Of a DNA stretch of 64,000 bases, positions 23,966 to 37,077 are shown piece after piece. Position numbers and translations under genes: made by a program. Where the stretch lies: NCBI GenBank assembly GCA_004369045.1, contig ML213513.1, forward strand, positions 124,001 through 188,000, written 5' to 3'. Each line of letters opens with the position of its first letter. Within the stretch, counting starts at the first letter, position 1. The notes under the pieces were generated by a model. The model made no database searches. It was not told the DNA's origin and saw nothing but the letters and a program-made list of their open reading frames with translations. The DNA comes from Heliocybe sulcata (lineage: Eukaryota > Basidiomycota > Agaricomycetes > Gloeophyllales > Gloeophyllaceae).

Positions 23966-25782
23966 ATGCGCTTCATTACCACCCACGCTCTCTTGTCCGC
24001 CTCTCTCGTCGCAGCCTTGCCTCGTCCCCCTCTTCCTCTTAGAGGCCTCCGCCCGCTGAATCGCAGGGGCAGTCTCGCAGATGTCTGCGCATATATCGAC
24101 ACTGACGCGATTGCGTCGACGAACATCCTCGGCGTTTCTCTGGATGCTCTTGCTGGTGTGGACGTGTGTCTGTGTCTCTCTGCATTGCCTCTCTACCTTG
24201 GAACAAATGTTGGAGCCTCGGCGCTCGTCGATACGTTGGGGGTCAATACTTTGACCAGTGCCTTCACTCAATTGGTACTCAAACCCGCATTCATTGCGCA
24301 TACACCCTGACTAAACAATTGTTATTTCTTCAGATTGTTGGCGCACCCGGGTCTAAGCACTGCTCCTACCCGCCTAACTCCGAGGCTCTTTGCTCAGCAG
24401 ATGATGTATGCGGTTTTGAATGCAGCCCAGGTTATGTCAAGAGCAGTGCTGGCGATACCTGTGTTCCCGTTGGCGGTACCGCTGTGCCTTCTGCGGACTG
24501 TGGGACAAGCATCTCCATCACGGGTCATGGTCTGGGAACTAGCATCTCCCTTGCTGTAACCGGCACGCCTACCACTGACGCCGGCATATGGACTTCTGTT
24601 ACTGGGTCTAGTGCATCTTCTAGCAGCACAACATCCTTCACTGTGGCGGCGCATACAACTAGCTCTTCTATGTCTACTACATGGATCTCAACTTACAGTG
24701 AGCCGTCTACTAGCTCTTCGTCCGCTCGGCCAACGCAGACTGCCGGTGGGGACGGTGCCGGAGGTAGTGGCCATGGTTGCGGCTGCGGTTCGGGTGGAGG
24801 TTCTTCGGACCTTGGATCCGGTGTTGCGTCTGGTACTACTGTGTCCGTTGGTGATGGCGTCTCTGTCAATGAGACTGCTGGTACTACTGTCGCGGTGGGC
24901 ACCAGCGTCAGCACCACTCTCGGTCTAGGCAGCTCCACGGAAGTAGGCTCGGATACTAGCGTCTCCACAGGACTCGGCTTGGGCATCCCCAGCTCTACTG
25001 AGGGGAACGTTGCGACAGGGGCCACAGTCAAGTCTAGTTCCTCCAGCTCTAGTGAACCTACTTCAAACAGTAGTGGTGTTGAACTCGGTGGAACCGTGGC
25101 TACTTCGGGCTCGGCCAGTGCCTCATCGTCTTCCAGCACCTACCTCAACATCACTAGTTCTGCATCCGCCGGCGCTACGAGCTCTGTAGACTTAGGCGCT
25201 GAGGCAAGCGGCGATGTTGCTACGGGCGCTAGTCTTCCTGCCGGATCTACCTTAGCTGGTCCTGTCCCGGAAACCAATTCCCTTAACGCTACGCTGAGTG
25301 CAGGCGCTACGGTCGGAGTTATCCCAAGTGGCGCTGAGGTCGGAAGCTCTGCCGTTATCGGTGCTGGTTCGGATACCGGATCCGTGGACGACTGCGGCGA
25401 AGAGGATAAGGGCGCCGACGATTTAGGTCTGGGCTTTGGTGCTGAGGCTGATAATTCCATCTCCAGTGACACCTCTCTCAATGCTAACTACAGCACTGTT
25501 GCAACCGTATCGGCGACTCTCGACGCCGATGTCGATAGTGATGTCACCCTCAATGACGGCGGCTCCCTTTCTTCCTCGACTACTGCGAAGGTTGACTCTG
25601 GTCTCTACGTCGAGCGCACTGTGAACGCCGACTGGAGGAGGTCGCTTCTCATGGGTCGTCCGACAGTCATTCCCCGCTATCTGAAGGTCAACAACACCGC
25701 TCAGTGGATGAATGCTGATTACCGCCGGGAGGTTGGCGATGCGAGCAAAAACAAGCTTTTGAAGGGACCGAAGGGGCAGTAG
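23966..25782 (+). CDS. Secreted PriA-like protein with cysteine-rich head and long Ser/Thr/Gly-rich body
   Basis: Two exons (23966-24274 and 24334-25782) give 585 residues. A signal peptide (MRFITTHALLSASLVAALP) precedes a domain with DVCAYIDTDAIA, DVCLCLSALPL and a second cysteine cluster, HCSYPPNSEALC then CGFECSPGYV. This pair of modules occurs in PriA-related secreted proteins of mushrooms. From about residue 160 the chain is low in complexity, with repeated glycine-threonine-valine-serine units (GTTVAVGTSVSTT, GSDTSVSTGLGLG, ATGATVKSS), likely O-glycosylated and extended. The C-terminus is unlike the body: basic and hydrophilic, ending LLKGPKGQ, with no GPI anchor signal. The protein is likely a secreted cell-wall or matrix component; its function is unknown. 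Confidence 0.8.
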
Positions 25783-26552
25783 GCGTATCTTCGTTACTCT
25801 CTTTCTCCTTTCCATTGGGTCACAAGTACATGGACGCTATCTACCATGCTAGTCTTTCGTTTATTTCGTTTCTTTGTTGCTTTTGTATCCGGGTTTGGTC
25901 GTTTATCGCTGTGATTGGCTGGAACCGTTGCAGTACAACTTTTAGGGAGCCTGGATGGATATGTATACACACGAACAAGGTCGGCGGTACATCAGAGGAA
26001 ATAGGAGTTATTTTGGCGTCACTCCGTCCGCAGTATAATGACATAGGCTCCTCAGGAAAGCTCTCCTGCGACTGGGACGGACTTCCACCATGCACTGGAG
26101 AGGTTCTGAAGACGGTTGCGAGTCTATACGCGACCTCAAGGCCTCAAGTGGCAACCCACATTTCCATTAGGGAAGAATCTCCGGTATGTCTTTCTCCTCC
26201 CATCATTCCTTCATGATCAGGTGTCCCCGCGAGCGCTCATGATAGGTCAGACAGTCAACCTCATCCTCTGTTATCGACTTATACGATGTGGATGTCATTG
26301 AACATAAGGCTCGTCGCAGCTGCTTTAAGTTGCAGGCCATGTTGCAAATTGTGGGCGCTCCACCTCCTAGAAGTTGTTGCGAGTGTGTCCGATTCTCCTT
26401 TTAGATGCTGATCTCCAGTCATATGTCTACGCGTGCCGATTGCAAGGTGGGCACGCGTCGAGAAATGACTAGGATCAGTTGGGGATATCGGGCGGAGCGG
26501 GGATCGCTCGAGAAGAGCCGGAGGGATATATATCCATTCTCTTCCTAGCATT
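25783..26552. other. Intergenic region before the NRPS-like gene
   Basis: No gene recognised. Contains the 3' flank of the secreted-protein gene and the promoter of the gene starting at 26553. A TATA-like ATATATA lies at 26526-26532, too near the start codon to be a clear core promoter. Confidence 0.5.
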
Positions 26553-29500
26553 ATGTTATACTCAGACGAAGACAAGATACCATCCACTCCAGGCTATCCG
26601 GACAAGATGGTCGACGTCTCTGACATACCGCTGCAACATGGGCTGTCGCATCCGACGTGGAAGCAGCCGCCTCTGGATGGGAGTCTGTGTATTTCTGAAA
26701 TTCAGGATTGGTGCTCTGAGACGAATGCGGAGCATGAGCTGTTCAGGTATGTTACTGCCCGGATTCAGGGTTGGCACTGGAGTAATGTGGTTTAGGTATG
26801 TGACTGGCGAGGGAAAGGTAAGGAGTATCAGGTGGGGAGAGGGGGGAATGGCATTTCATAGGGCTGCGAGGATTACTTTGAAGTATATTCACGAGGAGGA
26901 GCAGAACAAGGGTGCTCGGGTGCTCGGTATATTGGCGAATGCAGGTGAGGACACTTTCAACCTTATAAATCAAATATTTGAGTTGCTGGGACTTAACAGA
27001 TACCTACACCTACTTCGCATTGATGGCAGGCATCATGCGAGCGGGGCACACCGCGTTTCCCATTTCGACGCGGAACTCGGACATAGCTGTTGGGCACCTC
27101 GTCCGAACGAGCAACGTGAAGTATCTGTTTGTTAGCAAGGACCATGCTATGCAGACTCTTGCACACGCAGCATGCAAGCGCTTGAGCAATGAAGGGTATG
27201 AAGTGCGGATCGTACCGATGCCAACATTTGCGGAGTTATATGAAGGTGATGGGGAGCTGTTTGAGCCGCTTCCGTCGATGAAGAGACCGAGTGGTAGCCA
27301 GACTGGTATGATATTACATTCGTCAGGTACGTTCTATTGAACCATACGAGGAGAAATCCACTCATACGAGGCTGTAACATAGGATCTACCGCGTTCCCCA
27401 AGCCGATCCATCTGACCCAGCGTATCATGCTGCAATGGGCTCGTCTTCCTTGTACGTGTTTCTCAAAACCCCAATGCACGCCTTGATTGATTCGAGAAGA
27501 CTTTGGAGAGGCGGATATGTGTGGAGAAATCCTCTCTTCGCACTCGCTGCCTATGTTTCGTAAGTAGTTCGCTGTTGGTCTTCATGCGGGACCTGACGGC
27601 ATGGGTGCGTTAGATGCTATGGGCGCAATCCTAGTGATGTGGACGGCGCGTACTATCCGGCTCAGAAATCATTTACTGCTTATGCTGAGATAGGCGTCGA
27701 CTGGATTGATAATGTCCTCTTTCGCGCCGGTGGATCCACCTGTTGTACCTACTCCTGAACGGGTATTTGAGGAAGCCGTTGCAACAGACAGTACTCTCAT
27801 CTTCTGCGTTCCGGCCTTCATTGAGGTGCGTGAGACTCCTTGTTACTTTACGACAGTTATTCATGGCATGTAGTTCTGGAGTAGGGATGCAGCACGCGTG
27901 GAGCGGCTAAAGCAATTCAAGAGCGTTGTACGTACCTCTCGAGATGTCATGGGCCTATGACTGATGGATTATCACGCTGCAGATCTTCGCAGGAGCACCT
28001 ATGACGAAGTCTGTAGGCGACGTTTTGATCGAGCAGGGCGTAGCTTTGGTTCCCTTCTACGGAGGGTGAGTATCCGATCATGAGCTAACTATTGGCTGGA
28101 CGTTCATGAGCGGCAACAGCACAGAGTTCGGCTGTGTCACGACTTTCCTGGCGAGTGAGGGAAATCAGTACGGCGCTTTGACGCAAGCTGACCAAAGACG
28201 CAGAGGGTCCTGAACGAGACGGATGGGAATGGTTTAGAGTAAGTCTGAATCTGATCGAGGTTCTCATTTCGATATTGACGATCCTGGTAGCTATCGCGAC
28301 ATGTCAAACCCGCATTCATTGCCCAGGAGGGTCGAGATGATGTCTTTGAACTCGTCTGTGTGGTGAGTATCCTTAGTGTCCTTGATTTCCATGTTCTATC
28401 GTGACTCTTGGCTCATACGTGCCTGAAGGACTGCGACTCCCACACACCTGCGGTGCTCAACTTCGTAGTAGACGGCGATCAAGCCTATGCAACCAGTGAC
28501 CTGCTGGTCAGGCACCCGTCCAATCCGGATCTGTGGAGAGTATTCGGGAGGGCCGATGATCAGATCATGCACTCAACTGGAGAAAAGGTGCCACTAACAT
28601 ATCTTCGTCTTAAGCTGATCGTATCGCTAACATGTTGTAGACGAATCCTGGACCACTGGGTTTGTTCCCTATTTTGACGTCTAATTAAGTTAGCCAGTTA
28701 ATGCTAACAATCTTATAGAGGCGATTATATGCCGCGATCCTAGAATCAGCCACGCTGTTATGTTCGGTCGGGGCAAGTTCCATGCTGGTGTTATCGTACA
28801 GCCGAAGCCAGGACACGAGATCGATCCCCACAATGGAGAGGATCTGGCGATCTTCAGGAATGAGATTTGGTACGTCTCTGTGTTACCGCCTTCCCCGAGA
28901 TCAAAGTTGGCTTAAGCCACCTCTAGGCCAACAATCGAGAAGGCAAATGACTTTGCACCCACGCACTCCAGAATCTTCAAGGAGGTGAGCAATGCCATAC
29001 CTTCGTATCCACATGACCTAAATGGTTGAGATTGTAGATGATCATTGCAGCAAACCAGAACAAACCGTTCCCATTGACTGCGAAAGGGACCCCTCGCCGA
29101 CACGTCGTGATACAAGATTACGAGCAAGAAATTGAAGACGCTTACGCAGCAGTAAGAGACTCATCACAGACCGGGCTGGAACCACCTGCCTCGTGGACCC
29201 TGAAGGACAGCGAGAGTTTCGTGAAGAACGTTGTCGACAGCGTCTTGAAACAGAAAGTGGACTACGAGGATGACTTCTTCCAGAACGGTTGTGACAGGTG
29301 CGTCATCGTTCAGACAGACTGGCAGCCGTGTCTGATGTACGACCCGCGTGATTTAGCCTGGAAGCGACTTGGATACGGAATACAGTCCTTCACGCCCTCC
29401 GCACATCAAAGATCAGAACCCAAGATATCCCATATAACTTCGTATATGAACATCCCACAGTTCGAAGCTTGGCTCGGTTCCTTGCTGAGACAGCAGGCAC

Positions 29501-30877
29501 CGTCTCAGTCAGTGGTGCTAGCATCGTTGAAGCGATGGAAAGCATGACAAGGACCTATAGCCAGAACTTCCCTGAGCATGGACCGGTAACCCCTGACCCA
29601 GGCGACGAGCACATACTACTCACTGGATCCACAGGAGGTTTCGGGTCCTACATTTTGGCTGAATTGCTGGCCTTACCATCGGTCTCCCGCGTTTACGCTG
29701 TCAACAGAAAGAACCAGAAGAGTGACAAGTCGCTGGATGAGAGACAGCGAGCGGTCCTAGAAGAGCGAGGGTTGAATACCGACATCTTGGACAGCAAGAA
29801 GCTCGTACTCTTGGAAGGCGATACAGCGTCCGTTAACCTGGGCCTTCCACGAGATACGATAGTGGAGATAAGGAGCAGCGTAACGTGCATCATACATAAC
29901 GGTGAGGTTGGCCGTTCGATGCGAAACTCGTGACTAATGAACGTTCAGCCTGGCGCGTCGACTTCAATGTGTCCCTGCAATCAATGGAGCCAACGGTGCG
30001 AGGAACTCGGAACTTGATCGACCTTGCTCTCTCTTCGCCTCATGCTAGCCCTCCACGTTTCCTTTTCATCAGCTCTTTGAGCGTGTACCGTAGTAAGTGG
30101 AGTCCGCCACATGCGCATTCCCCGTATTCATCCGTAAATACCCAGATTGGACTGAAGGGATGGCACCGGAGAAAGCCATAGTAAATCCCCAGACTGCAGT
30201 CGGATCGGGGTATAGCGAGTCTAAATGGGTCGCGGAAAAAGTTCTCGAGATATGTGCTTCGGCTACTTCTCTCGAGCCGACCATCATACGCGTCGGTCAG
30301 CTGAGTGGTGGCCCAAATGGATCCTGGAATACGGCAGAGTGGGTACCTGCGCTAGTGAAATCGAGCCAGACGATGGGATGCCTGCCAGATGTAACGGGGG
30401 TACGCTGCATATCTCATGCTATTGCGATCCCGTATTGACGATTTCGTTGACCAGTCCGTATCTTGGTTGCCATCACATCTGGCTGCGCAGGCGCTAGTTG
30501 AGATGCGGAAGAGCAGTGCTCCATATCTACATCTAGCACATCCAAAGGCCGTTCCATGGTCCCGGATCTTCCAGGCGTTTGCAGAGAAGCTCGGCATCCA
30601 ATTGACACCGTACAGGAACTGGCTTGCAAATTTGGAAAGCCATGCGAAGGCAGATTCGCAGGTAGAGCTCGAGATACCTGCTCTGCGTATTCTGGGTTTC
30701 TTCAGAGCAGGAGATAAGGAGCAATCAACTGGCGAAGGGGAAGCAATGGGATTTCCGACTCTGGCCACGGACGAAGCAGTTAAAGAGACGCCCGTGCTGC
30801 TTCGACTAGAAGGTTTAGGCAAGAACGACGTTGATAAATGGGTACAGTATTGGCGGCAGGTGCAGTTTCTGTCCTGA
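26553..30877 (+). CDS. NRPS-like adenylating reductase (adenylation, carrier and terminal reductase domains)
   Basis: About 21 short exons read as one multidomain enzyme. Adenylation domain: FRYVTGEGKVRSIRW, the nucleotide loop LHSSGSTAFPKPI (about 27315-27395), VPTPERVFEEA, YGGTEFG, then DLWRVFGRADDQIMHSTGEK and TNPGPLEAIICRDP. Carrier domain: GCDSLEATWIRN, where the serine that takes phosphopantetheine is split by an intron at 29298. Terminal reductase: LLTGSTGGFGSYILAELL binds NADPH and GYSESKWVAEKVL holds the YxxxK pair. Enzymes of this type (relatives of L-aminoadipate reductase in basidiomycetes) activate a carboxylic acid, hold it as a thioester and release it as an aldehyde or alcohol. 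There is no condensation domain. All joins keep frame with GT-AG sites except one, 27646-27693, which needs a GC donor. Looks intact. Confidence 0.88.
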
Positions 30878-31148
30878 ATAATTTGCCTGGGAGTAGGGCG
30901 CGGGATACCTGTCGCTCCCGATTATCACCACAGAGTAAAACGCTAGCGGAATATACTGTTGTCCATCAGCCAGTGGGGTCGCGCTCAATCGAGGAGAGGT
31001 TGAGGATGTACTTGGTTCGCAGCCACCTTCCTAAGGATCTTTAAACGGTGTACAGCGTGACACTCTTCGCCCCTGGATACATGCGGGACAGCTCTCTCTC
31101 TGGCATCGCAGAATTCCATATGCTTCACAAGCCCATCTGATTTCGTCG

Positions 31149-34044
31149 TTAACGCTTATCCTGGATACTTTCCGTGTCTCTAGATTTCTCTCCAGAAGAC
31201 GCCTCCGGCCTACGAAGGACAATATCTTCCTCGTCCATGTGCCTGAAGAAGTACCAATTCAGGAATGCTGCAATCAGGTTTGCCGCGCCGACGCCCACGA
31301 AAGGCCAGATAAGGTTAGCTGTAAGGGATCCTCCAGTCAGACAATGTTCAGGGAAAAGGAAAGGAATAGCTGACGATCTTTGAAGGCAGGGGAACAGATT
31401 TCAACGATTGCGCTTGAGAACGCGCTCATAAGTAAGATGAGCGCCATTACAATGCCTTTCATCCGTGCTGGACTGCGAGTATACGCGCTGCAGATTGAAC
31501 GTGAACATCAGGATCTTGCGGATAAGAGGTAATCGGAGCCTCACATCTCATAGGCTGTAACATTGATCAAAATACCACCCATCGGAGGTAGCCAGTACAA
31601 AGGAACTTGCGACCACACTGTCTGTTACTCCTTTGTCATTAATATTGATCACGTTATATGCCGAAGAGGAGATTCTTACGATGGGAGAGACGCCAGTTCC
31701 AATGTCGCAACTCGTGGAATAGTATCCGCAGGGCGAAGTTCGGTATACCTGCCATTGCAGGATGGCTCCTATGACCATCGTTAAGACGCCGATACAGTAG
31801 CCAGTGATAACTGGTCCTATGTGTCAGCACTGCGAAGAAGCAGGACACTTCACGGCGGCAACGCACTTCGTCGTATCGGGGCAAAGTTGATCCCATGTCT
31901 GCGCAGGAAGGGATACAAAATGTAATTGTAGAATGGCACAGTCACAATCTGTGGGGTAAGATTGAGCGGACGGTCATCGATGAATGCAAGAGGTGCCTGC
32001 ATACCGTGGAGCTGAGGTACGTGACGGCAGATTCGAGTGAACGGACGTCGACCGGAGGAGCTGAAATACTCACATGGGGTTGAAATTGCTTAACAAGTCG
32101 TTCGGAGCACCTGGCCGGGAGACAGATGAGCGGAGATTGCCACTAGTGATCCAAACGAGACTCGCCGTTAGTCGTCATAGACGCGGCCATACTATTCTGG
32201 ATAGTCGTTAGACCACCGTCCGCAATGTACCATACCGGGAAGAATGCGCTAGACACAATAATTAATCGACATCATATCGGCCCTGTGGAGTGCAACGTAC
32301 AAGACTTTGCAAGCATTGAATGTCTTTCTGAGGTCGTCCACAAATTCATCGTCCCAAGCTACAGGTTTTACCCCTTCTCCTCCTTGTGCTAGTATGACGG
32401 ACGGCTTAGCACTATTCCATGACTTGTCGCCTCCCTAACAACGGACTGAGTCATCATCATATGTTACTCAAAGGGCTACAGACCTTTAGCACCGTCAAGA
32501 ATCCGCCGCGGCGGATCATGAGGGTAAATGCTTTGACGGCATGCAATGTTCCGGAGCCTTGAGGAGGGTATCTGAGCACAATGATTATCTCGAAACTGAG
32601 CCGCGAGTCGACCGATTCTCACTTTACCAGCCTCTTGTAGACCCAGGTCAGGGCGAGAGGCACCAAGAGAAAGAGGATGGTCGGGGTCAGGTATGCCAGC
32701 CAATAACCGACGTCCTTCTCCGAATCTGCACGATACCACTGAGATCAGATTCGAAGTACTGGGAATGCTGCCTCTCACAAGATGTTGCGAGTTGGAATAA
32801 AGCTGAGTCGATTCACATAATCAGAGAACTGTGATGAATTCAAAAGATTAGATGTTGCTCACCGCCCACATTGATCGCCCAATAGTACATCATAAGCATA
32901 TTCTCGATGGTACGACTCGGATCGACGATTACTCTTTCGCCAGTGGGAAGCGTCTTGACTGTCTGCGACTTGACGGGGCACTGGTCGGCAATAAGAGGAG
33001 CCACACTACACACCTGTCGCATCTCAAATCTGCTACTCGCCAGTGGAGATATGAGACTCACGAAGGAGTGATCATTCCCGTTGAGAATGCGAGGACAAGG
33101 AGACCGATAATGAAAGGGGCTATAGCGTGCCCTCCTTGGATCACGGAAGGGATAGCCGCTGTCCCAGTAATGAGCTGGTGAGGCTTTTGGTTCCTGATAA
33201 ACATATGATCGCGACGTACATATGATTAGGATGATGTGGGCAAGAAGGGCAACCGCTGTTCCAAAACATATCGTCTTGAATCGGCCCCATTCTTTTGTTA
33301 TACGGGTGTCAGTGCGAAGTCCATGCATCGTAATGATCTCAGTACGCACTGAGATCAGCCAACATTGCCCCTGCGATGGGAGTTGTATAAGCCAAAAAGC
33401 TGAACAACGTCGTCAGAGCATTGGCGGTAGTAAGACCAAGCCCTAGCGCTCCAGCGGTTTCTTGCGTATTCCTGGGAGGAGCTATAAGGCGTTGAATTGG
33501 TTGGTATCACTACTGAGGACAGTGGAGAAACAGTCTTACCTCCGGCCCCATTGCCTCCAGAAGGTAGCGGTCGTTGGATGTAGTTCGCAAATATCCCGGA
33601 TACTCCGTAATAGCTAGCCCTTTCGGAGAACTCCACGGCGCATATGACATACGTCGCCCTGGTAAGAAACTACCATTACTTTTGACTCTCCGCGTAACCA
33701 CTACTATGCGTACCATGGTACCATAGCTGATACTCTGCGAAGAGTCTTCTTCTCGTCCTCGGTAGGTGCTCGACATTCCTCATCATCGCGAGCTTCAGGG
33801 ACGGGTACGGCCGCGCAGTTGACTTCTTCGTCGAGGGGTCTCTTCTCGTTCTCCACTGGTGCTATAGTTCCTTTCCCGTCGACCGCGCCTGTCTCGTAGT
33901 CGAGGAGTATATCACCGGGAGCTGAAAAAAGTCCTGAGTCCAGTCGGGATATTGGCGTTAATGATCAGCTCACCCATTAATGGGGTCCGTAGAGACGCTG
34001 AAGGCTGCTGGAGGTCGCAAACCCGAGCGCCCTGTGGATTCCAT
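31149..34044 (-). CDS. Proton-coupled peptide transporter, POT/PTR2 family
   Basis: The minus strand starts MESTGRSGLRPPAAF at 34044 and crosses an intron to a long acidic N-terminus (NAPGDILLDYETGA). TEDEKKTLRRVSAMVPW then leads to helix 1 with VEFSERASYYGVSGIFANYI, the family signature. Further segments are GLGLTTANALTTLFSF, EWGRFKTICFGTAVALLAH, SLITGTAAIPSVIQGG, YTRSPARMKGIVMALILLMS and a last helix, GAANLIAAFLNWYFF. The tail ends TESIQDKR with a stop at 31149. Such carriers import di- and tripeptides or related small molecules with protons. The gene converges on the NRPS-like gene with only 271 bp between them. Several middle exons are short and not all joins were verified. Confidence 0.83.
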
Positions 34045-34557
34045 TAGGGTTAAATACACTAATCTATGCGTAGCACGCAAGCTTATCGGAGGATGGTGAT
34101 CTATGAATAACCAATTCGCTGAGTTCTGATTAGCACTTCCTTTGAAATCAGCAGCGGACGATAAGAGAGCTGAAGGCTCCATAGACAAGCCGGGCGACTG
34201 GCCATATAGAATAACGTAGGGATTTACTTAGGATTTACTATCCAAGTGCTTGACATATGCAATCGTATTAATACGTGGTGGAGATAACAATGAATATGGG
34301 ACACATACCCTGGCAAGGGTTAGATGTAGAGCCGCACCGTATCAGACTTCGAGTGCTCCTCTTGCCGAGCGTCGGCTGGAACGACCTGGATATCAAAAGT
34401 ACTACCATGGCCATAAGGATCCGCAACTTCGTCCCGACTCGGAGAATGTTCGTAGCAGACAATAAAATGCGCGAGATATCCCGTAAATATGCATCCTTTG
34501 CTTAAACCCATTATAGTTCGCTACATGCCTACCGGACAGAGTTCGTACTTGGCCCCC

Positions 34558-35845
34558 TCACAAGGGAAGCCAGATGAAACTCGTCCTCGTCGGGATATCC
34601 GTGTTCGTCGCTACCAGCTGCAGATCCGCCCCTCCGCTCACCCGCCTGTAAACTTGCACGCCTGCCGTTCCCGCGTACCCAGCCGCGATGATATACTCCC
34701 CAGTACCGTCCGCGCTCGTACTGATCATCATACCGCGAATCTGGTCCAAACCCGTGTAGACCTGCTTCACCTGCTGCACCGACCCGTCAGGCTGAACGGC
34801 CCAGATAACGATGGTGTCGCCGCGAGGATCAAGGGTTCCCGTGTTGCGGTTGGATGTGTAGATGTACGGCGACGGGAAGGCAGACGATGGCGGGGAAACG
34901 AGGATTTCGGCAGCGGCGAAGGCAGAACCGTTAGGATACGTCGATGGGATGGTGGAGTCATCCGAGAGGAAGGCAGTAGTCCCGTTCGGTGCCATAGGTA
35001 AGACTTGTGCCGTTAGGGTACTCGCGAGCTCGTGGACGAGGTAGAAGTAGCCATCTGTGCTTCAAGGTTAGTGGCAGTCTGCATATGAAAGACATGGCTA
35101 CTCACCTCGAATTAAACCGTGCCTTGGGCCGCTCCCCGAAGGTTGCTCGATCAGCCCCTGGATACCCCACTCGCTTGCCGTGCCATTCTGGATCAACCTC
35201 CAGACCTTGTCGCCTCCCTGACAACACTGGATGAATAGAGGAGTGACCACCATGACCGACACACTCACCAGATCAGGAACCAGCACTTCTGCGCCGTTCT
35301 GAATGGCCATATGCGGGTGCGAAACGCCTCCGGCGGGCGGCGGGAACGTAATCAAAGGGGCGGTCTTGTCAAAGAGCAACCCGCCGTTCGTCGTCGGTAC
35401 AATCTTGCCGTTGCCGCTGTTGTACTATGGCCGTCCGTCAAGACATGCTCATCCCATGCGGCCACCAAGCTCGACTCACGTTCATCACTGCAACCTGACC
35501 CGTAGTCAACCCCGCCGCGAAAGCAGGGGCACCGCCTCCAGTCTCTATTGTGTCCACCGGCCCAGCCAGCGCACCCTCAGGTCCGACCATATACGACTGC
35601 AGCGCTCCGTTGTCATTCTCGTTCACGGCGCTAATGATCCACCAGTGAAACTCTAAACGAACCCGAGACGACAAGCCGTTCACTTACTATACGATACTCG
35701 GGTCGAACGGATGCAGCGATATCCACGAGGGATTCTCTCCGGTGGGCGATTGGTTGAGGAGGGACAGTGTCGACGCATCGCTATTGAAAAGGTAGGATGC
35801 GACGAAGGCGGTGTAGCCGCCCGCGAGGATGGTGAAGTTGACCAT
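34558..35845 (-). CDS. Seven-bladed beta-propeller lactonase (6-phosphogluconolactonase / carboxymuconate cyclase family)
   Basis: Begins at 35845 with MVNFTILAGGYTAFVASYLF and ends at 34558 after TSFIWLPL, in about six exons. Family marks are SWISLHPFDPSIVYAVNE, GGGAPAFAAGL, GGVSHPHMAIQNGAEVLVPD, GSGPRHGLI, YIYTSNRNTGTLDPRGDTI and IRGMMIST. These match the repeated blades of the lactonase family that includes fungal carboxy-cis,cis-muconate cyclases and bacterial 6-phosphogluconolactonase. The enzyme opens or forms a lactone ring. There is no clear signal peptide, so it is likely cytosolic. Exact substrate unknown; an aromatic-acid catabolic role would fit nearby enzymes but is inference. 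Confidence 0.85.
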
Positions 35846-37077
35846 GGCCGAGGAGGATGTTGTGCTGGGGTCTCTCACACGTAGTCCTCGATTCTAAGGG
35901 GACTTTATATCCGGATGGAAGGTGCGGGACAAAGGCAGGTGACCCTCTTTCACAAAAGCATACGCGACGACGGGAACCATTGTGCCGACGCCATTCTCCA
36001 TGCGCATCTCCGTTAACCCATCTCGCGACCGTTTCCAAGTTCAGTGTTCACGTCAACGCTGTATACTCGGGCTGTGTGTCAGCAATTATCCAGCGAATAT
36101 GTCCCGCCGTTCGTGAAGGTACGCCCAGGATTACTGAGGAGGTGCGAGATAGAAGTTAGATCGTGAGAGTAGACGGAGTGCGGACGGCATCGAGGCGACG
36201 ATATAAATACTGATATTTCTATTACCGTGATATACGAAGACGAAGCAGTTCTGACATTCTAGACGGCGGATGGCATCGCAAAGGTATGTAGTAAATCGGA
36301 ATGCGTCGCAATGTAGATCCACCGACAATTGACCGATGTACTTCATCCCCATCCCATGGTGGTTGGTTCTCACTTGTGCCTGCAGAGCAAACTGCATCAA
36401 CCCTCCGGCGCAAGAAGGGCGGCTTGCTGGATAGCACCCTCGTCCGAACTGGTGACGTTGCGCACGAAGCGCATGTTCTAATATGTTGCGTTCCTGGTCG
36501 GGAGGTTGAACCGGGCGCGGACCCGCTACGTCCTCGGCTCGGCTTTGGCTCTTGGCCTTGTTAATGATGGGAGTGTCATCGGTCTGCGGGGCGCTGTGCG
36601 TTGCTCGTGTCACGCTCGTACGGGAGCTAGCGCTTATCCTGGAATCCAGTATAATGTCAGTTCAACGCGAGACTTGCGGAAAGAAATAATAATCGAGTTG
36701 ACTTGCATGATTTTGGACAGACCGATTTCACATATTCTGACTGCCTTCTTCGAGGCATGTGCGTATTGAGGTCCTCAAACTGTGGCAGTATGCACTACGT
36801 AGCACTTGGTTTGAAAGGCCTCATATGGCACTGCGGGCCCAGTCAGTACGGCGACCTTCATGAATTCGCAAGGAATAGTGTACTTACTAGTCTCTAAAGG
36901 GTGGATATATTGCAGAGAAGCGAGGCAAAGGGCACACATCTCACAGAAAGAAGGTCTACAGAAAGACTTATAACCCTTTTCCATAACTGTGGCAACAGAA
37001 TATGCCACGGCCACGTGAATGTGGCTGTGGCAGCGTCGATCTTCCGGCAAATCCCACCTTCGGCGGTTGCTTTTTCT
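35846..37077. other. Divergent intergenic region, no gene recognised
   Basis: About 1.2 kb between the lactonase (minus) and the F-box gene (plus). A 160-codon minus-strand frame at 36131-36613 has no recognisable domain. Both promoters lie here. Confidence 0.45.

Noticed and set aside
24166-24333. Single-exon reading of the secreted-protein gene from an alternative start
   Set aside because: The two-exon model gives a signal peptide and a conserved cysteine domain; the unspliced frame gives neither.
37019-37077. Upstream start for the F-box gene
   Set aside because: It ignores a good intron at 37101-37149 and would add arginine- and tryptophan-rich residues not seen in the family.
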